NCBI RefSeq assembly: GCF_008000995.1
Contig: NZ_CP042828.1
Location: 1,550,001 to 1,614,000, forward strand
DNA: 64,000 nt
Reading direction: 5' to 3'
Source: Ruania zhangjianzhongii
GTDB taxonomy: Bacteria > Actinomycetota > Actinomycetes > Actinomycetales > Beutenbergiaceae
A program made the position numbers and the translations under genes. The notes below the pieces were generated by a model, which saw only the letters and a list, made by a program, of their open reading frames with translations, was not told where the DNA came from and did no database searches. Shown here piece by piece: positions 23,019 to 32,581 of the stretch. Numbering within the stretch: position 1 is the first letter of the stretch; every line of letters starts with the position of its first letter.

Positions 23019-26000
23019 ATGAGCAGCGAGCGCCACTACCCCCGGCACACCGACGCTGACGGGGTCACCCCCTCCCCGAGTTTCCCGACCGTCGAGACCG
23101 ACGTGCTGGCCTACTGGAAGGCCGACGACACGTTCCAGGCGTCCATCGATGCACGGCCGGCGGGCGAGGACGGGGCGGACGAGTTCGTCTTCTATGACGG
23201 CCCGCCGTTCGCCAACGGGCTGCCGCACTACGGGCACCTGCTCACCGGGTACGTCAAGGACGTCGTTCCGCGGTTCCAGACGATGATCGGCAAGCGGGTG
23301 GAGCGCCGGTTCGGCTGGGACACCCACGGTCTGCCGGCCGAGTTGGAGGCCGAGCGGCTGCTCGGCATCTCCACCAAGGCCGAGATCGAGGAGATGGGGA
23401 TCGAGGCGTTCAACAAAGAGTGCCGCGAGTCCGTCCTTCGCTACACCAAGGAGTGGCAGGAGTACGTCACCCGGCAGGCCCGGTGGGTGGACTTCGAGAA
23501 CGACTACAAGACTCTCGACCTGACCTACATGGAGTCGGTGATCTGGGCGTTCAAGCAGCTCTACGACAAGGGCCTGGCCTACGAGGGCTATCGGGTGCTG
23601 CCGTACTGCTGGCAGGACGAGACTCCGCTGTCCAACCATGAGCTGAGGATGGACGACGACGTCTACCAGATGCGCCAGGATCCGGCGGTGACTGTCGGAG
23701 TGCGGCTGTCCACCGGCGAGATCGCCCTGGTCTGGACGACTACCCCCTGGACACTGCCGTCCAACTTGGCCATCGTCGTCGGCGAGGACATCGACTACGT
23801 GGTGGTGGAGTCGAAGGCAACCGGCACGACTGAACGCTACGTACTCGCCGAGGCCCGGCTGGAGGCCTATGACCGTGAGCTGCGCAACGAGGGGGTCGAG
23901 GACCTGGCCGAGCAGGTGGTCGCCCGGCTGAAGGGCGCCGATCTGCTTGACCGCAGCTACACCCCGCCGTTCAGCTACTACCTCGGGCACGAGAACGCGT
24001 TCCGGGTGGTGGCCGCCGACTTCGTCACCACGTCGGACGGTACCGGGCTGGTGCACACCGCCGGTGCCTTCGGTGAGGACGACAAGGTGGTCACCGACCG
24101 GGAGAACATCGAGGCAGTGATGCCGGTGGGTCCGGACGGGAAGTTCACCGAACCGGTCAGCGACTACGCCGGCCAGCTGGTGTTCGACGCGAACGCCCCG
24201 ATCATTGCCGACCTGAAGGCCGCCACCCGCGGCGAGGCAGCCGGATCGGTGACGGCCGGCACTGTGCTGCTGCGGCACGAGACCTACGACCACTCCTATC
24301 CGCACTGCTGGCGGTGCAAGAACCCGCTGATCTACAAGGGCGTGGAGTCCTGGTTCATCGCCGTGACTCAGTTCCGGGACCGGATGGTGGAGCTGAACGA
24401 ACAGATCACCTGGGTGCCCGAGCACATCAAGCACGGCCAGTTCGGCAAGTGGCTTGAAGGTGCGCGGGACTGGTCGATCTCCCGGAACCGGTACTGGGGC
24501 ACGCCGATCCCGGTGTGGGTCAGCGATGACCCGGCTCACCCGCGGATCGACGTGTACGGCTCGATCGCTGAGCTGGAGGAGGCGTTCGGCGTGCAGGTGA
24601 ATGATCTGCACCGGCCGTTCATCGACGACCTCACCCGCCCGAACCCGGACGATCCGACCGGTCGCTCCACGATGCGGCGCATCCCGGATGTGCTGGACGT
24701 GTGGTTCGATTCCGGATCGATGCCGTTCGCCCAGGTGCACTACCCGTTCGAGAACACCGACTGGTTCGAGCATCACTACCCGGGTGACTTCATCGTGGAG
24801 TACATCGGGCAGACGCGCGGCTGGTTCTACCTGCTGCACGTGCTGGCCACCGCCCTGTTCGACCGGCCCGCGTTCCGGACGGTGCTCTCCCACGGCATCG
24901 TGCTCGGCAACGACGGACGCAAGGCGAGCAAGTCGCTGCGCAACTACCCCGACCCAGCCGAGATGTACGACCAGCACGGCTCCGACGCGGTGCGCCTCGC
25001 CCTGATGGGCTCCCCGGTGCTGCGCGGGGGCAACCTCGTGGTGGCTGAGGAATTGATCCGCGATCAGGTGCGCCAGGTGCTGCTCCCGCTGTGGAACACC
25101 TGGTACTTCTTCGGGCTGTACGCGAACACCTGCGACGGCGGAGCGGGCTTGGATGCTCGACCTCCCCGTGCGGAGGAGGTACCGGAGCTGGCCGTGCTGG
25201 ACCGGTACGTGCTCGCTCGCACCCGGTCGCTGACCGAGGCGGTCCGGGCTGATCTTGAGGCATATGAGATCGCTAGTGCCGTGGCCCGGGTGCGTGAGCA
25301 CCTGGACGTGCTCACCAACTGGTACGTCCGTACCTCTCGGAACCGGTTCTGGGAGGAGGACGAGGGCGCCTATCGCACGCTGTACGCCGCGCTCGAGGTG
25401 CTGCTGCGGGTGATGGCACCGCTCGCACCGATGGTCACCGAGGAGATCTGGCGGGGCCTGACCGGCCGGCGCAGCGTGCACCTGACCGACTGGCCGGTGC
25501 CCGGCAACTCAGGCGATGCCAGCGCTGCCGCTCTGGTGGCCGACGACGACCTGGTCGAGGCGATGGACGCCGTCCGGGACGTGGTCTCCACCACGCACGG
25601 ACTGCGCAAGGCGAACCAGCTCCGGGTGCGCCAGCCGCTGCGCCGGGTGCGGGTGGCCGTGGACACCCCCGAGGCGCTGGCTCCGTTCACCGACCTGATC
25701 GCGGAAGAGGTGAACGTGAAGTCCGTGGAGGTGCTGAACCTCGCTGACGGTGCGGCCGCCGAGTACGGCGTCTACACCAAGCTCACCGTGAACGCCCGCG
25801 CCGCTGGGCCGCGGTTGGGCAAGCTGGTGCAGCAGGCGATCGCCGCCTCCCGGTCGGGAGCCTGGCAGCAGGCCGCGGACGGGACCGTGGTGGCCGACGG
25901 GATCGTGTTGCAGGAGGGGGAGTTCACCCTGAGCACCGAGATCGAGGACCGGTTCGGGGACACGATCGCTGCGGGCGTGCTCGACGGCGGTGGTTTCGTG

Positions 26001-26285
26001 GTGCTGGACCTGGAGCTGGATGATGAGCTGCTCGGGGACGGGTACGCCCGGGACGTGGTGCGCCAGGTGCAGGACGCGCGCAAGGCCGCCGGTCTGCACG
26101 TGGCCGACCGGATCACGCTCGCGCTCGGAGTGCCGGGCAACTGGGCCCAGGCCGTTGCCGACCGGTCCGACTTCATCGCCGCGGAGACGCTCGCCACCTC
26201 GGTGCGGGTGGACGCAATGGCGGCCACCAACGATCCGGATCACTCTGTCGGGATCGAACTGGCGAAGGACCTGCAATGGACGTGA
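23019..26285 (+). CDS. ileS: isoleucyl-tRNA synthetase, eukaryotic-like (type 2)
   Basis: Class I synthetase that charges tRNA-Ile, 1088 residues. The HIGH motif reads HYGH at 70-73 after GPPFANGLP, the KMSKS loop reads KASKS near 634-638 in [13 protein letters not shown], and the CP1 editing domain includes [11 protein letters not shown] near 240. Length and sequence style match the long type 2 enzymes common in actinobacteria, a class generally insensitive to mupirocin; resistance is an inference from class. Expression is controlled by the upstream T-box. The ATG at 23019 is placed 8 bp after GAAGGA. The 3' end overlaps folC by 10 bp. Confidence 0.97.
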   Translation: MSSERHYPRHTDADGVTPSPSFPTVETDVLAYWKADDTFQASIDARPAGEDGADEFVFYDGPPFANGLPHYGHLLTGYVKDVVPRFQTMIGKRVERRFGWDTHGLPAELEAERLLGISTKAEIEEMGIEAFNKECRESVLRYTKEWQEYVTRQARWVDFENDYKTLDLTYMESVIWAFKQLYDKGLAYEGYRVLPYCWQDETPLSNHELRMDDDVYQMRQDPAVTVGVRLSTGEIALVWTTTPWTLPSNLAIVVGEDIDYVVVESKATGTTERYVLAEARLEAYDRELRNEGVEDLAEQVVARLKGADLLDRSYTPPFSYYLGHENAFRVVAADFVTTSDGTGLVHTAGAFGEDDKVVTDRENIEAVMPVGPDGKFTEPVSDYAGQLVFDANAPIIADLKAATRGEAAGSVTAGTVLLRHETYDHSYPHCWRCKNPLIYKGVESWFIAVTQFRDRMVELNEQITWVPEHIKHGQFGKWLEGARDWSISRNRYWGTPIPVWVSDDPAHPRIDVYGSIAELEEAFGVQVNDLHRPFIDDLTRPNPDDPTGRSTMRRIPDVLDVWFDSGSMPFAQVHYPFENTDWFEHHYPGDFIVEYIGQTRGWFYLLHVLATALFDRPAFRTVLSHGIVLGNDGRKASKSLRNYPDPAEMYDQHGSDAVRLALMGSPVLRGGNLVVAEELIRDQVRQVLLPLWNTWYFFGLYANTCDGGAGLDARPPRAEEVPELAVLDRYVLARTRSLTEAVRADLEAYEIASAVARVREHLDVLTNWYVRTSRNRFWEEDEGAYRTLYAALEVLLRVMAPLAPMVTEEIWRGLTGRRSVHLTDWPVPGNSGDASAAALVADDDLVEAMDAVRDVVSTTHGLRKANQLRVRQPLRRVRVAVDTPEALAPFTDLIAEEVNVKSVEVLNLADGAAAEYGVYTKLTVNARAAGPRLGKLVQQAIAASRSGAWQQAADGTVVADGIVLQEGEFTLSTEIEDRFGDTIAAGVLDGGGFVVLDLELDDELLGDGYARDVVRQVQDARKAAGLHVADRITLALGVPGNWAQAVADRSDFIAAETLATSVRVDAMAATNDPDHSVGIELAKDLQWT

Positions 26286-27712
26286 CCAGTCACCGGTACG
26301 GGTACGGCGAAGAGGACAAGCCGGTGAAGTCTCCGGCCGAACAGGCCGCCGCAGCCGCCGCCGAGGCGGAGGCTGCTGAGATCTACGCCGGGATCGTCGC
26401 CCGCGCGCCGGAGCACAAGATCTCACCGACGATCGACCGCGTCGCCGAACTGGTGGATCTGCTCGGCTCCCCGCAGCATGCCTACCGAGCGATCCACCTC
26501 ACCGGGACGAACGGGAAGAGCTCCACCGCCCGGATGATCGAGCGCCTGCTCCGGGAGGTGGGGCTGCGCACCGGCCGGTTCACCTCCCCGCACCTGCACT
26601 CGGTGCGCGAGCGGATCTCGATCGACGGCGAGCCGATCAGCGCCGAGCAGTTCGTGGACACCTGGCGCGACATCGAACCCTATGTGCAGATGGTGGACAC
26701 CAGCCTGGCCGAGCGTGGGCAGAGCCGGCTGAACTTCTTCGAAGTGCTCACCGCGATGGCCTACGCCGCCTTCGCCGACGCCCCGATCGAGGTGGCTGTG
26801 GTGGAGGTGGGCCTGGGCGGGGAGTGGGACTCCACGAACGTGATCGACGGCGAAGTTGCGGTGTTCACCCCGATCGCGCGGGACCACGAACGCTGGCTCG
26901 GCCGCGAGCTGGAGGAGATTGCCGGCGTCAAGGCCGGGATCATCAAAAAGCTCGACCCACCCGCTGTCGTGGTCTCCGCCGAGCAGCCGGAGGAGGTGGC
27001 TGTGGTCCTCGCCCAGCGGGCCGTCCAGCAGGGCGCCCGCGTGGTCGCGCAGGGCTATGACGCCGAGGTGGCCGAGCGGATGGTGGGCGTCGGTGGACAG
27101 CTGATCAACCTGCGCACCCCCGCCGGGCTATACACCGAGATCTTCCTGCCGCTGCACGGCGCCCACCAGGCGCAGAATGCGCTGCTGGCGCTGACCGCCG
27201 TCGAGCAGTTCCTCGGTGGCGGGGCGCTCTCCGGTGAGGTGGTGGAGGCCGCATTCGCGGACGTGACCTCCCCGGCCCGGCTGGAGCTGGTCCGGTCCAG
27301 CCCGGCGGTGCTGGTCGATGCGGCCCACAACCCGGCCGGTGCCCAGGTCCTGGTCGACGCCGTGGAGGAGGCGTTCGCGTTCACCCGGCTGGTCGGTGTG
27401 GTCGGCGTGATGGCGGACAAGGACGCCGAAGGCATCCTGTCGGTGCTGGAGCCGCTGCTGGACGAGGTGGTGATCAGCCAGTCCACCTCGATGCGGTCGA
27501 TGGATCCCGACGACCTCGCCGAGATCGCCCGGGACATCTTCGACGAGGACGTGGTGCACGTGCAGGCCAACCTGGCCGAGGCAATCTCCCTGGCTGCGGA
27601 CCTCGCCGAGCAGGGCGAGCGGGACCAGATCGCCACCGGCACCGGTGTCCTGGTGACCGGGTCGGTGATCCTGGCCGGCGAGGCTCGGGCGGTCTTCGGG
27701 AAGAAGGACTGA
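26276..27712 (+). CDS. folC: bifunctional folylpolyglutamate/dihydrofolate synthase
   Basis: ATP-dependent ligase of the Mur ligase family, which makes dihydrofolate and extends the folate glutamate tail. The 478 residues carry P-loop TGTNGKSS (76-83), [11 protein letters not shown] near 103-113 and the C-terminal domain region [13 protein letters not shown] near 340-352. The first 40 residues are hydrophilic and Ala/Glu-rich, longer than usual. The ATG at 26276 overlaps ileS, so both are probably translated from the T-box-controlled message. In many actinobacteria folC is followed directly by DUF4233 and ndk; here those genes lie 16.8 kb away. Confidence 0.95.
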   Translation: MDVTSHRYGYGEEDKPVKSPAEQAAAAAAEAEAAEIYAGIVARAPEHKISPTIDRVAELVDLLGSPQHAYRAIHLTGTNGKSSTARMIERLLREVGLRTGRFTSPHLHSVRERISIDGEPISAEQFVDTWRDIEPYVQMVDTSLAERGQSRLNFFEVLTAMAYAAFADAPIEVAVVEVGLGGEWDSTNVIDGEVAVFTPIARDHERWLGRELEEIAGVKAGIIKKLDPPAVVVSAEQPEEVAVVLAQRAVQQGARVVAQGYDAEVAERMVGVGGQLINLRTPAGLYTEIFLPLHGAHQAQNALLALTAVEQFLGGGALSGEVVEAAFADVTSPARLELVRSSPAVLVDAAHNPAGAQVLVDAVEEAFAFTRLVGVVGVMADKDAEGILSVLEPLLDEVVISQSTSMRSMDPDDLAEIARDIFDEDVVHVQANLAEAISLAADLAEQGERDQIATGTGVLVTGSVILAGEARAVFGKKD

Positions 27713-27754
27713 CCCCGTCGGTCGGGAGTGCCTGCTCGTGCGAGGAGCGAGCGA

Positions 27755-27794
27755 TTGCCGGCCGCATGAGTGAGGGGGTTGCCGGCCGCATGAG
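27755..27794. repeat. 16-bp direct repeat after folC
   Basis: TTGCCGGCCGCATGAG occurs at 27755-27770 and 27779-27794 (24-bp period), within the folC downstream spacer. It marks the left edge of the block that separates folC from DUF4233-ndk. Confidence 0.75.
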
Positions 27795-27968
27795 CGAGCG
27801 CTCGTGAGCGCGGCAGGGCATACTGACGCGGGAACGCGAGTGTGATCGCATCGCCGGTGAACTGAAGATGCCGGGCTATCCACAGCCCCCGTCGGCCCCA
27901 GCAGCGGGTGAGACGGTTCAGTGGTGGAATCGCCATCGTCGATGATCCACACTGAAGGAGTGATCACG

Positions 27969-28529
27969 TTGGGCCTGGAGATGTGGGTGTCGATCGCCGC
28001 CCTGCTGGGCGTAGCGATTGCGCTCTACAGTGCCCTGAACGCGTCGACCAAACGGCTTCACGCAGAGATGAGTAGTTTCCGCACCGAGATGAGGGACGGT
28101 ATCTCGGAGCTACGCATGGAGTTCAAGGCTGAGCTCTCGGAGGTACGCACGGAGCTCAAGGGCGACATTGCTGGTTTGGATGAGCGCCTTGCCGGGTTGC
28201 GGACGGAGCTCAAGGGTGACCTTGCCGGTTTGGATGAGCGCCTTGCCGGGTTGCGGACGGAGCTCAAGGGCGACATTGCTGGCCTGGATGAGCGGATCAC
28301 CGGGTTGGACGACCGCGTCGCCAGCCTTGATTCGAGTGTCGTGAGGCTCGATGAGCGGATCGCGCGTCTCGATGATCGGGTGGCCGGCGTGGACACGCGC
28401 GTCGCCCGGTTGGATGACCGGGTCGCAGGCCTGGATGACCGCGTGTACGCGCTGGCGGTGGGCCTGAGGCCGCAGCTGCATCAGCGTGAGGGTGCGGAGC
28501 ACGGCGGTCCCGCGGGGAGCACTGCCTGA
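27969..28529 (+). CDS. membrane-anchored coiled-coil protein with 18-residue repeats
   Basis: Function not recognised. The product of about 186 residues has one N-terminal membrane helix (MWVSIAALLGVAIALYSAL) followed by about 140 residues of coiled coil. Three consecutive 18-residue units of the form TELKGDIAGLDERLAGLR are nearly identical at DNA level, then the coil continues with ten-to-eleven-residue LDDRVAGLD-type units. The start is taken as TTG at 27969, which has AAGGAG 8 bp upstream; GTG at 27960 touches that site and ATG at 27981 is too far. Proteins like this often act as membrane-tethered spacers or phage-tail-like rods; nothing in the neighbours (folC, galE) indicates which. Confidence 0.7.
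   Translation: MGLEMWVSIAALLGVAIALYSALNASTKRLHAEMSSFRTEMRDGISELRMEFKAELSEVRTELKGDIAGLDERLAGLRTELKGDLAGLDERLAGLRTELKGDIAGLDERITGLDDRVASLDSSVVRLDERIARLDDRVAGVDTRVARLDDRVAGLDDRVYALAVGLRPQLHQREGAEHGGPAGSTA
28151..28312. repeat. 54-bp tandem repeat (three units) in the coiled-coil gene
   Basis: Units begin at 28151, 28205 and 28259. The first two differ at only a few positions and the third diverges in its last third. The period of 54 keeps the reading frame and adds exactly 18 residues per copy. Confidence 0.85.
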
Positions 28530-28564
28530 CCGCCGCTGGCGCCATCATCAGTACTCTGGGCGGC

Positions 28565-29566
28565 ATGAAGGTTCTGGTCACCGGCGGCGCCGGGTATATC
28601 GGCTCCGTGACCGCTCGTGCGCTGGAGCAGGCCGGCCACGTCCCGGTGCTGCTGGACTCGTTGGTCGCGGGGGAGCGGGCATTCACCGAGGGCCGGATCT
28701 TCTACCACGGTGATATCGCCGACCGAGAGCTGCTGCGGCGGATCCTCGTCGAGCATCCGGAGATCAGTGCCACCGTGCATATGGCCGCCCGTACGGTGGT
28801 CCCGGAATCGATCGCGCAGCCGTATGAGTACTACCGCAACAACGTGGCCAAGTCGCTGGAACTGTTCGACGAGCTGACGCGGTCAGGCAGGCCGCGAGTG
28901 CTGTTCTCCTCCTCAGCGGCGGTGTACGGACCGGCACCGGATTTCGAGGTGCACGAGGACCATCTACTCGCCCCGTCCTCCCCGTACGGGCGCACCAAGC
29001 TGATGGTCGAGGAGATCCTTGCCGATCTGAGTGCCGGTACCGACCTGCGGGCGGTGGTGTTGCGCTACTTCAACCCGATCGGCTCGGACCCGGAGCTGCG
29101 CAGCGGCGTCTACGCCGGTGTGCCCAGCCATGTCCTCGGCCAGCTGGTGCGCACCGCCCTCGGGGAACAGGAGAGCTTCACTCTCACCGGCACCGGCCTA
29201 CCCACCCGAGACGGCACCGGGTTGCGCGACTACGTGCACGTATGGGACCTGGCCCGGGCACATGTGCGCGCCCTGGAACGCTTCGACGATGCGCTCGCGC
29301 ACGCCGAGACCGACCATCTGGTGCTCAACGTGGGCACCGGTCAGGGCGTGACGGTCCGGGAGCTGCACTCCGCCGTCGAGCGGGTGAGCGGGGTGAGTGT
29401 GCCGGTGGTGACCGCACCTCCCCGGCCGGGTGACGCCGTCGGCGCGTTCGCGAACGTGGACCGGGCGGCCGAGCTGCTCGGCTGGCGTGCCGAGCTCAGC
29501 CTTGAGGCCGGTATTGCTTCCTCGCTCGACTGGATGCGGCGGCGGTCCGAGGTGCTCGGCGGCTAG
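28565..29566 (+). CDS. galE: UDP-glucose 4-epimerase
   Basis: NAD-dependent extended SDR that interconverts UDP-glucose and UDP-galactose (Leloir pathway, or sugar supply for surface polymers). 333 residues with cofactor motif TGGAGYIGS (6-14), SSSAAVYG near 115-122 and catalytic Tyr/Lys in SPYGRTK near 138-145, then RYFNPIGSDPELRSG near 170 and RDYVHVWDLARAH near 222. These match GalE more closely than other epimerases. It stands alone between the coiled-coil gene and a convergent DinB-like gene, with no other galactose genes nearby. Confidence 0.92.
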   Translation: MKVLVTGGAGYIGSVTARALEQAGHVPVLLDSLVAGERAFTEGRIFYHGDIADRELLRRILVEHPEISATVHMAARTVVPESIAQPYEYYRNNVAKSLELFDELTRSGRPRVLFSSSAAVYGPAPDFEVHEDHLLAPSSPYGRTKLMVEEILADLSAGTDLRAVVLRYFNPIGSDPELRSGVYAGVPSHVLGQLVRTALGEQESFTLTGTGLPTRDGTGLRDYVHVWDLARAHVRALERFDDALAHAETDHLVLNVGTGQGVTVRELHSAVERVSGVSVPVVTAPPRPGDAVGAFANVDRAAELLGWRAELSLEAGIASSLDWMRRRSEVLGG

Positions 29567-29571
29567 CCGGC

Positions 29572-29630
29572 CTCCCTGGGCCGCGAACGCTCCCGGGCGC
29601 GTCGACACTCGCGGTTCTCGCACCAGGGAG
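29572..29630. terminator. nested hairpin between galE and the DinB-like gene
   Basis: Outer arms CTCCCTGG (29572-29579) and CCAGGGAG (29623-29630) enclose inner arms CCGCGA (29581-29586) and TCGCGG (29609-29614). The position between converging genes suggests a bidirectional terminator. Confidence 0.5.
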
Positions 29631-29649
29631 CGCTCACGAGATTGGTGGA

Positions 29650-30165
29650 TCAAGCCCCGCGCGCGAGCGCTCCGGCCAGGAAGGCGATCTGGCCAGCATG
29701 CTGGTGGTCCTCACCGAGCACGCTCATCAGCCGCACGGCGAGCGTGACCGGCGGATCCCAGGCATCGTCCACCACCCGGTCCAGGTCGGCGTCGGTGAGG
29801 GTGGCCAGGTAGCGCGCGGTCGCCGCATGGGTGGCGCGGTGATAGTCGACCAGGTCGGCAGCGCTGAGCCCACGCACCTGCGCTACCTGGGCGCTGCTGT
29901 GCCCGAAACCGGTGTCGCCGGTCTCGAACGGGAGGCCGAAGCGCCCCGCCCAGTCGTCGGCGGTCCACACCTGCTCGGTGCCGGCCACCTCCGCCACGTG
30001 ATCGTCCTGCACGCGGGTCAGGTGCCAGGCGAGCCAGGCGATCGAGTTCGCCTCCGGATCGATCCGAGCCTCCAGCTCAGCCGGCCCGATCCCGTCCAAG
30101 GCGCCGGTCAGTACCTGCTCCACGCGGGCGAACCCGTCCTTGAGCAGATCGGTGGCAGCGGTCAT
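29650..30165 (-). CDS. DinB-like four-helix-bundle protein
   Basis: 171-residue member of the DinB/mycothiol-dependent enzyme superfamily (DUF664-like). The three metal-ligand positions of the fold can be placed in AWHLTRVQDDH near 46-56 and DHQHAGQIAFLAGAL near the C-terminus, consistent with a metal site for thiol-dependent (mycothiol) chemistry. The second of two adjacent ATGs (30165) is chosen because it is 4 bp from AGGAG; 30168 is equally in frame. It lies 14 bp downstream of the osmoprotectant-binding protein gene on the same strand but is probably not functionally linked to it. Confidence 0.8.
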   Translation of the reverse strand: MTAATDLLKDGFARVEQVLTGALDGIGPAELEARIDPEANSIAWLAWHLTRVQDDHVAEVAGTEQVWTADDWAGRFGLPFETGDTGFGHSSAQVAQVRGLSAADLVDYHRATHAATARYLATLTDADLDRVVDDAWDPPVTLAVRLMSVLGEDHQHAGQIAFLAGALARGA

Positions 30166-30179
30166 CATGCTCCTCTCGG

Positions 30180-31127
30180 TCACAGACCCGCCTCGGCGAG
30201 CCAGCCTTCGGCGATCGTGGCAGAGTCCTGTTGGTCGTTCACGCTGGCAGCGTTCATCTGGATCAGCGCGTCAGTGGTCAGCGCCTCGCTGACCGGGTCC
30301 AGCACCTCGGCCAGTTCCTCACTGAGGTCGGCGGAGACGAGCGGCACCACGTTCTGCGCCAGGATCATGTTCTCCGGGTCCTCCAGGGTGACAAAGTCCC
30401 CGGTGGCCAGGTCCGGGTCGGCGGTGTAGATGTCGCCCATGGTGATCGTGCCGTCCCGGATCGCATCCTTGGTGAGCGGGCCGCCGCTGTCGCCGATCGA
30501 GGTGAACTCCACCTGCACTCCGTAGAAGTCGCTCAGTCCGGGCGGACCGTAGGGGCGGGACTCGAGCTCAGCGTTGCCGCCTACGGTGATCGTGCCGTCG
30601 TAGTCGGCCAGATCCGCGAGGCTGGTGATGGCGTTCGACTCGGAGAACTCGGTGGTCACGTTGTAGGAGTCGGCATCCTGCGCCTCGGCGTAGTTCAACA
30701 CCGCCAGCCCCTCCGGCAGCGCATCCGGAAGCGCCGCGGCGACGTCCTCCGGGCTACGTGCCTCGGTGTCCTCGGCGTAGAACTGCAGCAGGTTGCCGGT
30801 GTACTCCGGCAACACCTGCACATCCCCGTCATCCATCGCCTGCAGGTAGGCGTCCCGCTGCCCGATCTGGAACTGCCGCTCCACGGTGTAACCGGCATCC
30901 TCGAGCACCTGGGCGTAGGCCTCGGCGATGATCTCGTTGGAGTAGTAGGCCTGCGAGCCCACCACGATGGTGTCTGCGCCACCGCCGCCGTCCTCGGATC
31001 CAGCGTCGTCCGGGTCCTCCAGCGGGTCACCGGAGCCGCAGGCGGCCACCAGCGCCAGGGCGAGGCCGGCCACCAAGCCGGCGGGGGCGGTGCGGCGCCA
31101 GGAGCGCGGCGTGGCAGGAGTAGTCAT
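30180..31127 (-). CDS. osmoprotectant/glycine betaine ABC transporter binding lipoprotein (OpuCC/ProX-like)
   Basis: 315-residue extracellular lipoprotein that binds a quaternary amine such as glycine betaine, choline or carnitine. Signal peptide with lipobox LVAAC (Cys30) and an acidic linker precede an OpuAC-type binding fold (IVVGSQAYYSNEIIAEAYAQVLE near 50-75; QVLPEYTGNLLQFY near 112). Typical OpuCC proteins place Tyr residues around the trimethylammonium group; several are present. The ATG at 31127 overlaps the permease stop. It is the last gene of a four-gene operon (ATPase, permease, permease, binding protein), read leftward. Confidence 0.9.
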   Translation of the reverse strand: MTTPATPRSWRRTAPAGLVAGLALALVAACGSGDPLEDPDDAGSEDGGGGADTIVVGSQAYYSNEIIAEAYAQVLEDAGYTVERQFQIGQRDAYLQAMDDGDVQVLPEYTGNLLQFYAEDTEARSPEDVAAALPDALPEGLAVLNYAEAQDADSYNVTTEFSESNAITSLADLADYDGTITVGGNAELESRPYGPPGLSDFYGVQVEFTSIGDSGGPLTKDAIRDGTITMGDIYTADPDLATGDFVTLEDPENMILAQNVVPLVSADLSEELAEVLDPVSEALTTDALIQMNAASVNDQQDSATIAEGWLAEAGL

Positions 31128-31871
31128 CAGGATCCTTCCGTTGCAACAGCGGGGGAGTGCGAGGTCTCGGTCTCGGCGGGGCTGCCCGGCCCAGGGACTT
31201 GGTCCGGTACGCGGCGGGAGCGGGCGAGGAGCCACATGATCAGTGCGAACAGGCCGTCCAGCACCAGGGCGAGTGCCACGATCACCAGCGCGCCGCCGAG
31301 CATCTGTTCATAAGTCCGGATCGCGATCCCGCGGATGATGTAGATACCGAGGCCACCCAAGCCTACGTAGGCGGCGAGCACGGCGGTCGCCACGATCTGC
31401 AGAGTGGCGCTGCGCAGCCCGCCGAGAAGTAGCCCGAGGCCGATCGGGGCTTCCACCCGAAGCAGGATCTGCCACTCGGTCATCCCCATCGCCCGGGCGG
31501 CGTCCACCACGTCCGGATCCACCGACTCGATCCCGGCATAGGCACCGGCCAGCACCGCGGGAACACCGAGCACCACGAAGACTACGGTCGCAGCCAGTAC
31601 AGCGTCCCCCGACCCCGACCAACAAGGTGAGGATGGTCAGTAACCCGAGCGAAGGAAGCGCCCGCGCGGCACCGGACAGCGCCACGGCGAGCTGCTTGCC
31701 CCGGCCGGTATGGCCGATCGCATAGCCGATCGGGATCGCGATGACGGCGGAGACCACCACCGCGATCACCGTGTACAGCAGGTGCTCACCCAAGCGGGTG
31801 AGGACGGCGTCCGGTCCGGTCTGCTGCTCGGGGGCGAACAGCCAGGCGAGCGCCTCGCGGAACAGATCCAT
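31127..31871 (-). pseudogene. osmoprotectant ABC permease (OpuCB/OpuCD-like), frameshifted
   Basis: The first part reads MDLFREALAWLFAPEQQ through LTILTLLVGVG in one frame; the rest (LGVPAVLAGAYAGIESVD through the C-terminus) lies in another. The break is a run of five C at 31606-31610 on the plus strand. Removing one C restores VGVGDAVLAATVVFVVLG and a full 247-residue permease with about six membrane helices and the EAA-type loop DAARAMGMTEWQILLRVEAP. Start and stop overlap the flanking genes normally, which suggests a recent event or a sequencing error in a homopolymer rather than long decay. If real, the transporter loses one of its two membrane subunits. Confidence 0.85.
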
Positions 31872-32581
31872 CAGCGGACCCCCTCGCCTGCGGCACCACC
31901 AACGGAGGCGACGGCGGAGGCAGAGGTGCCCGATCGTCGTCGCCGTGGTGGACGCCGCGCCCACGGCATCAGCAGCCGCCCACCGAGGGCCAGCAGCAGA
32001 TCCAGGACGAGCGCGATGACCACGGTCATCACGATCCCGGTGGCGATCTCGGCCATGATGCCGCGCTGCAGTCCATCGGTGAACAGCAGTCCGAGGGAGT
32101 CGATGCCGACCAGGATCCCCACCGTGACCAGGCTCACCGTGCTCACCGTCACCACCCGCAACCCGGCGAGCAGCGCCGGGCCGGCCAGCGGCAGGTCCAC
32201 CGCCCAGAACCGCCGCCACGGTGAGTAGCCGACGGCCACCGCAGAGCGGCGCACGGACTCGTCCACCGAGGCGAACGCGTCCGCGGCGAATCGGGTCATC
32301 AGCGCGACGGCGTAGATGCTCAGCGCGATGATCAGGTTCGCATCGGCCAGCACACTGATCCCGATCACCGGCGGAAGGAGCACGAACAGCGCAAGGGACG
32401 GGATCGTGTACAGCAGGCCGATCACGCTGAGCAGGCCGCCGCGAAGCCAGGTGTAGCGCCATGCAGCCAGACCGAGCGGCACGGCGAGCAGGAAGCCGAT
32501 CACGATCGGGCGCACGCTCAACCACAGGTGCCGGACGCTCAGATCCCACACGTCGGCCCAGTTGGCGGCGAGCCAGGTCAC
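31871..32581 (-). CDS. osmoprotectant ABC transporter permease (OpuC-type)
   Basis: Intact 236-residue membrane subunit with about six helices (IVIGFLLAVPLGLAAWRY, LLSVIGLLYTIPSLALFVLLP, IIALSIYAVALMTRFAADAF and others). The cytoplasmic EAA loop is seen in AVAVGYSPWRRFWAVDLPLAGPALLAG near 117-143. A basic C-terminal tail of about 30 residues (RRPPRRRRS) follows. It is one base-overlapped with the frameshifted second permease and 4 bp with the ATPase gene. Together they would form the translocation channel for glycine betaine or choline-type solutes, used in osmotic adaptation. Confidence 0.9.
   Translation of the reverse strand: MTWLAANWADVWDLSVRHLWLSVRPIVIGFLLAVPLGLAAWRYTWLRGGLLSVIGLLYTIPSLALFVLLPPVIGISVLADANLIIALSIYAVALMTRFAADAFASVDESVRRSAVAVGYSPWRRFWAVDLPLAGPALLAGLRVVTVSTVSLVTVGILVGIDSLGLLFTDGLQRGIMAEIATGIVMTVVIALVLDLLLALGGRLLMPWARRPPRRRRSGTSASAVASVGGAAGEGVR

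Noticed and set aside
22968-25481. 837-codon ORF antisense to ileS
   Set aside because: It mirrors a conserved, correctly framed gene; its product is His/Val/Arg-rich low complexity typical of antisense reading in high-GC DNA, with no domain.
27878-27893. CCACAGCCCCC shared with 38990-39003 as a possible mobile-element end
   Set aside because: The match is short and the flanks diverge at once; in a C-rich genome this is likely chance.
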